Below, in pieces: positions 18,340 to 26,580 of a stretch of 64,000 nucleotides of DNA. The DNA lies in NCBI RefSeq assembly GCF_021216675.1, contig NZ_CP086120.1:4090501-4154500 (forward strand), given 5' to 3'. Both the position numbers and the translations under genes were made by a program. The stretch is from Streptomyces gobiensis (GTDB lineage: Bacteria; Actinomycetota; Actinomycetes; Streptomycetales; Streptomycetaceae). The notes under the pieces are model-generated. The model saw nothing but the letters and a program-made list of their open reading frames with translations, was not told the DNA's origin and ran no database searches. Numbering within the stretch: the stretch's first letter is position 1; each line of letters begins with the position of its first letter.

Positions 18340-18986
18340 CCGCGCCCGAAGGGCGTGGCATACCGGCAGCCAGTACTGGGCGGGCCTTCCGTATCCTCCA
18401 CGTCTCCACCGGCAACGTCTGCCGCTCGCCCATCACCGAGCGGCTGACCCGTCATGCCCTGACGGACCGGCTCGATGGCAGGCTCTCCGGCGGACTGATC
18501 GTCGAGAGCGCGGGCACCTGGGGACATGAGGGTGCCCCCATGGAGGAGCACGCCGCGACCGTCCTCACCGACTACGGGGCCGACCCTGCCGGGTTCCTCG
18601 GCCGGGAGCTGCTTGACGAGCACGTCATCCGCGCCGACCTGGTGCTGACCGCCACCCGGGACCACCGGGCGCAGGTGATCTCGATGGGGCACTCGGCGGG
18701 TCTGCGCACCTTCACGCTGAAGGAGTTCACCCGGCTCGTACGGGCCATAGACCCCGCGACACTGCCCCACCCGGAGGGGGCGGGCGGCGTGGCGGAGCGC
18801 GCCCGCGCACTGGTCCAGGCGGCGGCCGCGCTGCGCGGCTGGCTGCTGGCGCCCAGCGCCGAGGCGGATGAGGTTTACGACCCGTATGGCGCGCCCATCA
18901 CGTACTTCCGTAGCGTCGGTGAGGAGATCCGCACCGCGCTCGACCCGGTGGTCACCGCGCTCACCGGGGTGCCGGCCCGGGCGTAG
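18336..18986 (+). CDS. Low-molecular-weight protein-tyrosine phosphatase homologue, nucleophile Cys replaced
   Basis: The TTG start overlaps the tsaC stop (TTGA) and follows AAGGAGG at 18325-18331. The 216-residue protein has the LMW-PTP fold signature ILHVSTGNVCRSPITERL near residues 20-37 and the general-acid region YDPYGAPITYF near 180. In active enzymes the loop reads V-C-x-G-N-x-C-R-S-P, and the first Cys is the nucleophile. Here that position is Ser, while the second Cys and the Arg remain. The standard Cys-phosphate mechanism should therefore not work. It may be a pseudophosphatase binding phosphotyrosine or a polymer-synthesis partner, since a WecA-like transferase follows 39 bp downstream. 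Confidence 0.85.
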   Translation: MTAPEGRGIPAASTGRAFRILHVSTGNVCRSPITERLTRHALTDRLDGRLSGGLIVESAGTWGHEGAPMEEHAATVLTDYGADPAGFLGRELLDEHVIRADLVLTATRDHRAQVISMGHSAGLRTFTLKEFTRLVRAIDPATLPHPEGAGGVAERARALVQAAAALRGWLLAPSAEADEVYDPYGAPITYFRSVGEEIRTALDPVVTALTGVPARA

Positions 18987-19025
18987 GCTGTGGGCCTGAA
19001 CTGCTGAGAGACCTCTGGGGAGCCC

Positions 19026-20327
19026 GTGCGTGAGTATCTGCTGACGTTGTGCGTCACGGCTGCGGTCACTTATCTCCTGACCGGGCCGGTACGGAAGTTC
19101 GCCATCGCGGCGGGGGCGATGCCGGAGATCCGGGCGCGCGATGTGCACCGCGAACCTACGCCCCGGCTCGGCGGCATCGCGATGTTCGGCGGGCTCTGCG
19201 CGGGCCTCCTGGTCGCCTCCCAGCTGGCGAACATCGGTGGCGTATTCACGCTTTCCGATGAACCCCGGGCGCTGCTCGCCGGTGCCGGGATCATCTGGCT
19301 GCTCGGCGTCCTCGACGACAAGTGGGGCGTGGACGCGCTGGTCAAGCTCGGCGGCCAGATGATCGCCGCCGGTGTGATGGTGTGGCAGGGCCTCACCATT
19401 CTCTGGCTGCCGATCCCGACCGTCGGAATGGTCGCCCTGACCCCGCTGCAGGGCACGCTGCTGACCGTCGCGCTGGTCGTCGTCACCATCAACGCGGTGA
19501 ATTTCGTGGACGGCCTGGACGGCCTCGCCTCCGGCATGGTCTGTATCGCCGCCGCGGCGTTCTTTATGTACGCCTACCGCATCTGGTACGGCTACGGAAT
19601 TGAGGCCGCCTCGCCCGCGACGCTTTTCGCGGCCGTGCTGATGGGTATGTGCCTCGGTTTCCTGCCGCACAATATGCACCCGGCCCGTATCTTTATGGGC
19701 GACTCCGGTTCGATGCTCATCGGCTTGGTGCTCGCGGCCGGTGCGGTCTCCATTACCGGCCAGGTCGACCCGGACGCCCTGCGGCTGTTCGACGGCTCCG
19801 AAAAGGCCGCCGTGCATGCGATGGTGCCGGTCTACATTCCGCTGCTGCTGCCGCTGACGATTATCGCGGTCCCCATGGCCGACCTGGTGCTCGCCATTGT
19901 CCGCCGCACCTGGAACGGCCAGTCGCCGTTCGCCGCCGACCGTGGCCATCTCCACCACCGGCTGCTGGAGATCGGGCACTCGCACAGCCGGGCCGTCCTG
20001 ATCATGTACTTCTGGTCAGCGCTGATCGCCTTCGGCGCGGTGGCCTTCTCCGTGCGCTCCTCCAGCCTGGTCATCGTCCTCGCCATCATGCTGCTGAGCG
20101 CCATCGGCCTGGTCATCCTGCTGCTGCCCCGTTTCACCCCCCGCGTCCCGACCTGGGCCCAGCGCATCGTCCCACCCCGCTACCGGCACAAGCCGGAGCT
20201 GGCGGAGACCTCCGAAGCGGAACAGGCCAGAAACGCAGCCGCCCGCGCCGCAGGCCTCAACGGCTCCACGGCGGCGGGGGAGCGGCACCGTTTCACCGCG
20301 CCTCGGAAGGCCGGCAGCCGCCGGTAG
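19026..20327 (+). CDS. WecA/MraY-family undecaprenyl-phosphate sugar-1-phosphate transferase
   Basis: This polytopic enzyme of 433 residues would transfer a sugar-1-phosphate (probably GlcNAc-1-P) from UDP-sugar to undecaprenyl phosphate, starting a cell-wall glycopolymer. Visible motifs: RDVHREPTPRLGGIAMFGG near 37, the catalytic AVNFVDGLDGLASGM near 160, and RIFMGDSGSMLIG near 223. The His-rich DRGHLHHRLLEIGHSHSRA is near 307. About ten hydrophobic segments span the chain, and a hydrophilic tail follows residue 385. GTG 19026 is used. The LCP ligase upstream could act on the resulting polymer. Confidence 0.92.
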   Translation: MREYLLTLCVTAAVTYLLTGPVRKFAIAAGAMPEIRARDVHREPTPRLGGIAMFGGLCAGLLVASQLANIGGVFTLSDEPRALLAGAGIIWLLGVLDDKWGVDALVKLGGQMIAAGVMVWQGLTILWLPIPTVGMVALTPLQGTLLTVALVVVTINAVNFVDGLDGLASGMVCIAAAAFFMYAYRIWYGYGIEAASPATLFAAVLMGMCLGFLPHNMHPARIFMGDSGSMLIGLVLAAGAVSITGQVDPDALRLFDGSEKAAVHAMVPVYIPLLLPLTIIAVPMADLVLAIVRRTWNGQSPFAADRGHLHHRLLEIGHSHSRAVLIMYFWSALIAFGAVAFSVRSSSLVIVLAIMLLSAIGLVILLLPRFTPRVPTWAQRIVPPRYRHKPELAETSEAEQARNAAARAAGLNGSTAAGERHRFTAPRKAGSRR

Positions 20328-20726
20328 CGAATATGCGGGGAAAACTGTGCTCGCTTTCTGACCGGCTGCCTGACTGGAATAAGTTCCGGCTGTGCGTTTC
20401 TTGGCTGGGAATAGACGTGCGGGGCTAAGTAATGACCCTCTCGTCTAAAACAGGCTAAAAACCGACAAGTCGGTGTTCGCTTGGGCGGTCACCGACTTGT
20501 GTTGTGGGTCAGCTCACCGATGAGCTGCGTACCTCTCAGGTGTGACCGTCAGCACACCAAGTAGGTAAAGACCTCATCAAATAGTTTGTGATACCGTTCA
20601 CGAGAACCGGCGAGGGAGTCGGCGGGCCGCAGTGCGACGGTCTCCCGCTCAGCGTGCTCACGCAGCCGGGATACGCTCACCGCTGACGAGTTGTCTCAAC
20701 CCCGTACCTCCGCTGGAGCAGTATTC
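20328..20726 (+). promoter_or_regulatory. Intergenic region upstream of the atp operon
   Basis: This 399-bp gap holds a stable hairpin at 20465-20500 (separate entry). A second small one, AGCTCA/TGAGCT, is at 20511-20526. An AT-richer stretch at 20575-20605 includes TGTGATACCGTTCACGAG, which carries a TGATAC -10-like hexamer and a GTGA...TCAC dyad. It is the likely atp promoter region, but no -35 box is obvious. Confidence 0.45.
20465..20500. terminator. Hairpin between wecA-like gene and atp operon
   Basis: ACAAGTCGGTG at 20465-20475 is perfectly inverted at 20490-20500, giving an 11-bp stem with a 14-base loop. It probably ends the upstream transcript; an operator role cannot be excluded. 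Confidence 0.55.
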
Positions 20727-21158
20727 ATGCAGTCGAACGACGCCCGGATCCTCCGTGGCGCCGCGATCCCCACCGCCTGCGTCGGCTTGGTCGGCGTACT
20801 TGTCGGTGCGGTGACGGCCGGTGCCTCGGGTGCGATTGGCGCCGCGATTGGCGCGGTGCTGGTCCTCGCTTTCTTCGGTGCCGGCCTCTATGGGCTGAGC
20901 CGAGTGGGGCAGCGCTGGCCCGAACTGTTCCTCGGAGCTGGCTTCCTGGTCTATACGACCCAGGTCATCGTGATGTTCATCCTGCTGCGGGTCTTCCGCG
21001 ACGCCACGTTCATGGACGGGCGGGTGTTCGGCTTCACTATGGCCGCCGGTGTCTTCGTCTGGCTCGCTGGCCAGGCATGGACCCACACCCGGACCAAGAC
21101 GTTCTATGTGGAGCCCGACACCGCCAAGACTCCGGTTGATTCGGAGTCCCGCGCATGA
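20727..21158 (+). CDS. atpI: ATP synthase protein I
   Basis: ATG 20727 follows CTGGAG; the TTG at 20691 is rejected. The 143-residue protein has four hydrophobic helices (LRGAAIPTACVGLVGVLVGA, then IGAAIGAVLVLAFFGAGL, FLVYTTQVIVMFILLRVF and FGFTMAAGVFVWLAGQAW). It matches AtpI-type proteins, which assist assembly of the c-ring. It is the first gene of the atp operon. The 268 bp to atpB contain no gene I can support. Confidence 0.85.
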   Translation: MQSNDARILRGAAIPTACVGLVGVLVGAVTAGASGAIGAAIGAVLVLAFFGAGLYGLSRVGQRWPELFLGAGFLVYTTQVIVMFILLRVFRDATFMDGRVFGFTMAAGVFVWLAGQAWTHTRTKTFYVEPDTAKTPVDSESRA

Positions 21159-21426
21159 GTGTTGTTCGCGAATGCGCCGATGGTAGGGGCGATATAAAAG
21201 CCCCCTCGGTGGACTGCTATGGTCCGACGCCGAGAGTGTGGCGAGCAGTGGAACGTGCGCTGTGCGGGACAGCGTCGCGTGCTCCCCGTCTCCTTGTGGG
21301 CCGCCCTGCCGTTGAGCCGGTCGTCCTGTTCTCCCGCGATACCCAGTCCAGTGCCGCTCCGTGGCCGCGTGCCACGCCGACACATCGAGGTAGCCGTACC
21401 TATGCGTCATATCGAAGGAGCTCGCG

Positions 21427-22242
21427 GTGAGTAGTGACCAGTTGCTCGCCTTCGAGACCGACTGCCACCTCTTCCAGGGGTGCGGCTTCGACACTGTGAC
21501 CCCGAGCGTGTGGTCGTTCATCTTCGACCCGATCTTCACCATCGGACCGGTCGAGTTCAACAAGCCGATGCTGCTGGCGATCATCGGCACGATCGCCATC
21601 CTGAGCTTCTTCTGGGCCGCGTTCTCCAAGCCGAAGGTTGTGCCGGGCAAGCTCCAGATGGTCGCCGAGGCCCTCTATGAGTTCGTACGCCGTGGCATCG
21701 CCCGAGAGGTGATCGGCAAGAAGGGCGAGCCGTTCGTCCCGCTGCTGGTCTCGCTCTTCTTCTTTATCTGGATGATGAACCTCTGGGCGATCATCCCGGT
21801 GGCGCAGTTCCCGGTGACCTCGGTCATCGCGTATCCGGTTGGTCTCGCCCTGGTCGTCTGGGTCACGTATATGACGGTGACCTTCCGGACGAACGGTTTC
21901 GTCGGCGGCATCCGGAATCTCTGTGTACCCGGTGGGCTGCCCAAGCCGATCTACGTCATCCTGACGCCGCTCGAGTTCGTCTCGAACGTCTTCGTCCGGC
22001 CCTTCACGCTCGCCGTGCGACTCTTCGCGAACATGTTCGCGGGTCACATCCTGATCCTTATCTTCACGATCGCGACCTGGTACATGCTCGGCACCGTGCT
22101 CGGCACGGTCTACGCCACGGGGTCGTTCCTCCTGACGGTGGTCATCACCGTCTTCGAGTTGTTCATCCAGGCTCTCCAGGCGTACGTCTTCACCGTGCTG
22201 ACCGCCACCTACCTCTCCCAGGCGCTCGAAGAAGCGCACTGA
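21427..22242 (+). CDS. atpB: F1Fo ATP synthase subunit a
   Basis: This is a 271-residue membrane subunit forming the proton half-channels beside the c-ring. The essential Arg lies in PFTLAVRLFANMFAGH near residue 198. Five to six hydrophobic helices are visible, and the extracellular N-terminus is hydrophilic. The GTG at 21427 follows AAGGAGC. It is followed by c, b, delta, alpha, gamma, beta and epsilon in the usual bacterial order. Confidence 0.96.
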   Translation: MSSDQLLAFETDCHLFQGCGFDTVTPSVWSFIFDPIFTIGPVEFNKPMLLAIIGTIAILSFFWAAFSKPKVVPGKLQMVAEALYEFVRRGIAREVIGKKGEPFVPLLVSLFFFIWMMNLWAIIPVAQFPVTSVIAYPVGLALVVWVTYMTVTFRTNGFVGGIRNLCVPGGLPKPIYVILTPLEFVSNVFVRPFTLAVRLFANMFAGHILILIFTIATWYMLGTVLGTVYATGSFLLTVVITVFELFIQALQAYVFTVLTATYLSQALEEAH

Positions 22243-22337
22243 GAGGCCCGTGAGACCACAGCCACCACCCCAGCTCCAACCCAACAGACGTCCGGTGGAC
22301 CAACCCCCACCGGCCCACCAAGAGAAGGAACCACGGA

Positions 22338-22571
22338 ATGTCTGCTCTCGAGACCCTCGCGGCTGTCAATGGCAACATCGGCACCGTTGGCTACGGCCTG
22401 GCCGCGATCGGCCCCGGTATCGGCATCGGCATCATCTTCGGTAACGGCGTGCAGGCCATCGCCCGCCAGCCCGAGGCCGCCGGCCTCATCCGCCAGAACA
22501 TGCTGCTCGGCTTCGCGGTGATCGAGGCCCTGGCCCTGCTCGGTTTCGTCGTTCCGTTCATCCACGGCTGA
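22338..22571 (+). CDS. atpE: F1Fo ATP synthase subunit c
   Basis: This 77-residue hairpin of two helices forms the proton-driven rotor ring. Helix 1 is Gly-rich (GLAAIGPGIGIGIIFGN), the polar loop is ARQPEA, and helix 2 carries the proton-binding Glu in FAVIEALALLGF. The loop and carboxylate indicate an H+-type enzyme. The Shine-Dalgarno GAGAAGGAA precedes the ATG. Confidence 0.97.
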   Translation: MSALETLAAVNGNIGTVGYGLAAIGPGIGIGIIFGNGVQAIARQPEAAGLIRQNMLLGFAVIEALALLGFVVPFIHG

Positions 22572-22610
22572 CCGGTCCGCACATAGCCGTATCCGACGGA
22601 AAGGTCCATC

Positions 22611-23159
22611 ATGATGTTCCTCCTGGCAGCGGGAGAGCCGCAGAAGCCGCTCACCCCAGTTCTGCCCGAGATCGTCATCGGCCTGCTTGCCTTCGGCATC
22701 GTCTTCTTCGTCTTCTACAAGAAGCTCCTCCCGGCCATCAACAAGGCCCTGGACGAGCGTCACGAGAAGATCGAGGGAGGCATTGACCGGGCTGAGGCAC
22801 TGCAGGCCGAGGCGCAGCAGACGCTCGATGAGTACCGCGAGCAGCTGAAGGACGCCCGCCACGAGGCCGCGCGTCTGCGTCAGGAGGCCAAGGAGCAGGG
22901 TGCCGCGCTCATCGCTGAGATGCGTGCGGAGGGTCAGCGGCAGCGTGAGGAGATCATTGCCGCCGGTCACACCCAGCTTGAGGCCGACCGTAAGCAGGCA
23001 GCGCTGTCGCTGCGCCAGGACGTGGGCAAGCTCGCCACCGACCTGGCCGGCAAGCTGGTCGGCGAGTCCCTTGAGGACCACGCCCGGCAGAGCCGCACCA
23101 TCGACCGTTTCCTCGATGACCTCGAGGAGAAGGCCGAATCCTCTGGGGTCGCCCGATGA
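22611..23159 (+). CDS. atpF: F1Fo ATP synthase subunit b
   Basis: This 182-residue peripheral stalk subunit has an N-terminal membrane helix (EIVIGLLAFGIVFFVFYKKLL) followed by a long charged coiled coil. Two adjacent ATGs exist at 22611 and 22614. The last codons overlap the atpH start by 4 bp (ATGA), indicating coupled translation of b and delta. Confidence 0.95.
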   Translation: MMFLLAAGEPQKPLTPVLPEIVIGLLAFGIVFFVFYKKLLPAINKALDERHEKIEGGIDRAEALQAEAQQTLDEYREQLKDARHEAARLRQEAKEQGAALIAEMRAEGQRQREEIIAAGHTQLEADRKQAALSLRQDVGKLATDLAGKLVGESLEDHARQSRTIDRFLDDLEEKAESSGVAR

Positions 23160-23980
23160 ATGGAGCGAGCCGCGACGCACTGGCTGCCGCCCGGGAGCGA
23201 CTCGACGCGCTGACGGACAACACGTCCGTCGACGCGGCGAAGCTCGCCGACGAGCTGGCCGCCGTTACCGCGCTGCTCGACCGCGAGGTGTCGCTGCGTC
23301 GGGTCCTGACCGACCCGGCGCAGTCCGGCGAGGCCAAGGCCGAGCTGATCGGACGCCTGCTGGGCAGCCAGGTGGGGGGCGAGACCGTGGATCTCGTCTC
23401 CGGCATGGTCCGCTCCCGCTGGTCGCGCTCGCGCGAGCTGGTGGACGCGATCGAGCAGCTGGCGGACATCGCCGACCTGATCGCCGCGGAGCGTGACGGA
23501 AGTCTCGATGATGTCGAGGACGAGCTGTTCCGGTTCGGCCGGATCGTTGCTTCTTCGGCTGAGCTGCGTGCCGTCCTCAGCGGCAAGGCCGTCGACGGCG
23601 CCTTCAAGACCGCCCAGAGCGACCTGCTGCACCGGCTGCTCGGGGGCCGCGCCAAGCCGACCACCGAGCGGCTTGTGGTCCGCCTCGTCGGTCACCCCCG
23701 AGGACGTAGCCTGGAAGGTGGGCTGGAGACCCTCTCCAAGCTCGCCGCGGAGCGGCGGGACCGGTCGGTCGCCGTCGTCACCTCCGCGGTGCCGCTCAGT
23801 GACGGGCAGAAGCGTCGCCTGGGCGACGTACTGACCCGGCTGTACGGGCGCCAGGTGCACCTGAACCTCGATGTGGACCCTGAGGTCCTCGGCGGGATCT
23901 CGGTGCGCATCGGTGACGAGGTCATCACCGGCACCATCGCCGACCGTCTCGAACAGATCGAGCGGCGGATGGCTGGCTGA
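23156..23980 (+). CDS. atpH: F1Fo ATP synthase subunit delta
   Basis: This 274-residue stalk subunit connects b to the top of F1. It is about 90 residues longer than E. coli delta, as usual in Streptomyces, with extra N-terminal sequence (RDALAAARERLDALTDNT). The C-terminal conserved block is HLNLDVDPEVLGGISVRIGD. It overlaps atpF and is followed by a 94-bp gap containing a hairpin. Confidence 0.94.
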   Translation: MNGASRDALAAARERLDALTDNTSVDAAKLADELAAVTALLDREVSLRRVLTDPAQSGEAKAELIGRLLGSQVGGETVDLVSGMVRSRWSRSRELVDAIEQLADIADLIAAERDGSLDDVEDELFRFGRIVASSAELRAVLSGKAVDGAFKTAQSDLLHRLLGGRAKPTTERLVVRLVGHPRGRSLEGGLETLSKLAAERRDRSVAVVTSAVPLSDGQKRRLGDVLTRLYGRQVHLNLDVDPEVLGGISVRIGDEVITGTIADRLEQIERRMAG

Positions 23981-24023
23981 GGCCGGTCACAACCAACTCA
24001 ACAAGCAGAACTTAGCGGCCCGA

Positions 24024-24054
24024 GTTGGGCCGTAGTACAGACTTCGGGCCCAAC
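24024..24054 (+). other. Hairpin between atpH and atpA
   Basis: GTTGGGCC at 24024-24031 pairs with GGCCCAAC at 24047-24054, with a 15-base loop. It sits just upstream of the atpA Shine-Dalgarno (AAGGAGAG). It may tune translation or mRNA stability to give three alpha per delta. Confidence 0.4.
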
Positions 24055-24074
24055 AAGGAGAGCAGGGAACCCAG

Positions 24075-25646
24075 ATGGCGGAGCTCACGATCCGGCCGGA
24101 TGAGATCCGGGATGCGCTGGAGAACTTTGTCCAGTCGTATACGCCGGACGCGGCCTCGCGCGAAGAGGTCGGGACGGTCAGCGTTGCCGGCGACGGCATC
24201 GCGAAGGTCGAGGGGCTGCCCTCGGCCATGGCGAACGAACTGCTGAAGTTCGAGGACGGCACCCTCGGCCTCGCCCTCAACCTTGAGGAGCGCGAAGTCG
24301 GTGCGGTTGTCCTCGGCGAGTTCAGCGGCATCGAGGAGGGCCAGCCGGTGCGCCGCACTGGCGAGGTGCTCTCTGTCGCGGTCGGCGATGGCTACCTTGG
24401 CCGTGTTGTCGACCCGCTGGGCACCCCGATCGATGGCCTCGGTGAGATCGAGACCGACGACCGTCGCGCCCTTGAGCTGCAGGCACCCTCGGTCATGCAG
24501 CGCAAGTCGGTGCACGAGCCGATGGAGACGGGTTACAAGGCCGTCGACGCCATGACACCGATCGGCCGCGGCCAGCGTCAGCTGATCATCGGTGACCGGC
24601 AGACCGGCAAGACCGCGCTCGGCATTGACACGATCATCAACCAGCGCGACAACTGGCGCTCCGGCGACCCGAACAAGCAGGTCCGCTGCATCTACGTCGC
24701 CATCGGCCAGAAGGGCTCCACCATCGCGTCCGTGCGCGGTGCGCTGGAGGAGGCCGGCGCCATGGAGTACACGACGATCGTCGCCGCTCCGGCGTCCGAC
24801 CCGGCGGGCTTCAAGTTCCTCGCCCCCTACACCGGCTCGGCCATCGGTCAGCACTGGATGTACCAGGGCAAGCACGTCCTGATCATCTTCGATGACCTCT
24901 CCAAGCAGGCCGACGCCTACCGCGCCGTCTCCCTGCTGCTGCGCCGCCCGCCGGGCCGTGAGGCCTACCCGGGTGACGTCTTCTACCTGCACTCCCGGCT
25001 CCTGGAGCGCTGCGCCAAGCTCAACGAGGACATGGGATCCGGCTCGATGACCGGTCTGCCGATCGTCGAGACCAAGGCCAACGACGTCTCGGCGTTCATC
25101 CCGACCAACGTCATCTCCATCACCGACGGCCAGTGCTTCCTGGAGTCCGACCTGTTCAACGCGGGCCAGCGCCCGGCGCTGAACGTCGGTATCTCGGTCT
25201 CCCGAGTCGGTGGCTCCGCGCAGCACAAGGCGATGAAGCAGGTCTCCGGGCGGCTCCGCGTCGACCTCGCCCAGTTCCGTGAGCTGGAGGCGTTCGCGGC
25301 CTTCGGCTCCGACCTGGACGCGGCCTCCAAGGCCTCGCTCGAGCGTGGTCAGCGGATGGTCGAGCTGCTGAAGCAGCCGCAGTACGCGCCGTACGCCACC
25401 GAGGACCAGGTCGTCTCCATCTGGGCCGGCACCACCGGCCTGATGGACGATGTGCCGGTCGCGGACATCCGCCGCTTCGAGCAGGAGCTCCTGGAGTTCC
25501 TCGGCCGTGAGCACAAGGACCTCATGACCAGCATCCGTGAGGGCGGCAAGATGTCCGACGACACCCTGCAGAAGCTGGGCGGCGCCGTCAACAGCTTCAA
25601 GCAGCAGTTCGAGACCGCGGACGGCAAGCTCCTGGGCGAGGGCTGA
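24075..25646 (+). CDS. atpA: F1Fo ATP synthase subunit alpha
   Basis: This 523-residue regulatory nucleotide-binding subunit of F1 has the P-loop GDRQTGKTAL near 175. It also has PYTGSAIGQHWMYQG, LIIFDDLSKQADAYRAVSLL and the signature PALNVGISVSRVG near 370. A C-terminal tail of about 20 residues (SFKQQFETADGKLLGEG) is present. It lies 2 bp before atpG. Confidence 0.98.
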   Translation: MAELTIRPDEIRDALENFVQSYTPDAASREEVGTVSVAGDGIAKVEGLPSAMANELLKFEDGTLGLALNLEEREVGAVVLGEFSGIEEGQPVRRTGEVLSVAVGDGYLGRVVDPLGTPIDGLGEIETDDRRALELQAPSVMQRKSVHEPMETGYKAVDAMTPIGRGQRQLIIGDRQTGKTALGIDTIINQRDNWRSGDPNKQVRCIYVAIGQKGSTIASVRGALEEAGAMEYTTIVAAPASDPAGFKFLAPYTGSAIGQHWMYQGKHVLIIFDDLSKQADAYRAVSLLLRRPPGREAYPGDVFYLHSRLLERCAKLNEDMGSGSMTGLPIVETKANDVSAFIPTNVISITDGQCFLESDLFNAGQRPALNVGISVSRVGGSAQHKAMKQVSGRLRVDLAQFRELEAFAAFGSDLDAASKASLERGQRMVELLKQPQYAPYATEDQVVSIWAGTTGLMDDVPVADIRRFEQELLEFLGREHKDLMTSIREGGKMSDDTLQKLGGAVNSFKQQFETADGKLLGEG

Positions 25647-25648
25647 GC

Positions 25649-26578
25649 ATGGGTGCCCAGCTCCGGGTCTACAAGCGGCGGATCAAATCCGTCACTGCGA
25701 CCAAGAAGATTACGAAGGCGATGGAGATGATCGCCGCCTCGCGCATCGTCAAGGCGCAGCGCAAGGTGGCGGCCTCCACTCCGTACGCCGACGAGCTCAC
25801 CGCCGCGGTCACCGCGGTGGCGTACGGGACGGACGTCAAGCACGCCCTGACCACCGAGGTGGAGAACCCCAAGCGGGCCGCGGTGCTGCTCATCACGAGC
25901 GACCGTGGTCTGGCCGGTGGGTACTCGAGCAACGCCATCAAGGCGGCTGAGCACCTGACCACCCAGCTCACGACCGACCGCAAGGACGTCGACACCTACA
26001 TCGTGGGTCGTAAGGGCGTCGCGTACTACAACTTCCGTGAGCGCAAGATCGAGCAGTCCTGGACCGGTTTCACGGACAGCCCGACCTACGCGGATGCGAA
26101 GGCCGTGGCGACCCCGCTCATCGAGGCCATGCAGCGGGACACCGCTGAGGGCGGCGTCGACGAGCTGCACATCGTCTTCACCGAGTTTGTCTCGATGATG
26201 ACGCAGAACCCGGTCGAGCGCCGGATGCTGCCGCTCACCTTCGAGAGGACGGCCGAGGAATCGGCCAAGGTCTTCGTGGGCGCCGAGCGTCTCCGGCCGC
26301 TGTACGACTTCGAGCCGTCGGCGGAGGAGGTCCTTGACGCCCTGCTGCCGAGGTACGTCGAGAGCCGGGTCTACAACGCCCTGCTGCAGGCCGCCGCCTC
26401 CGAGCACGCGGCCCGTCGCCGGGCGATGAAGTCGGCGACCGACAACGCGGAAGATCTCATCAAGTCGCTCACGCGGCTTGCCAACGCGGCCCGCCAGGCC
26501 GACATCACCCAGGAAATCAGCGAGATCGTCGGTGGCGCGAGCGCGCTGGCTGACGCGACCGCGGGGAGTGACCGATAA
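25649..26578 (+). CDS. atpG: F1Fo ATP synthase subunit gamma
   Basis: This 309-residue rotor shaft has the typical N-terminal helix (RVYKRRIKSVTATKKITKAM) and C-terminal helix (ITQEISEIVGGASAL). LITSDRGLAGGYSSN is in the Rossmann-like middle. An insertion near residues 190-215 (RTAEESAKVFVGAERLRPLY) matches the gamma extension seen in actinobacteria. Confidence 0.96.
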   Translation: MGAQLRVYKRRIKSVTATKKITKAMEMIAASRIVKAQRKVAASTPYADELTAAVTAVAYGTDVKHALTTEVENPKRAAVLLITSDRGLAGGYSSNAIKAAEHLTTQLTTDRKDVDTYIVGRKGVAYYNFRERKIEQSWTGFTDSPTYADAKAVATPLIEAMQRDTAEGGVDELHIVFTEFVSMMTQNPVERRMLPLTFERTAEESAKVFVGAERLRPLYDFEPSAEEVLDALLPRYVESRVYNALLQAAASEHAARRRAMKSATDNAEDLIKSLTRLANAARQADITQEISEIVGGASALADATAGSDR

Positions 26579-26580
26579 CT

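Noticed and set aside
18195..19985. 596-codon minus-strand frame opposite the phosphatase homologue and WecA-like genes
   Set aside because: It spans two clear plus-strand genes and has no recognisable motif.
21159..21426. Small frames between atpI and atpB as an extra gene
   Set aside because: Candidate frames have Arg/Ser-rich low-information products and no proper start signals.
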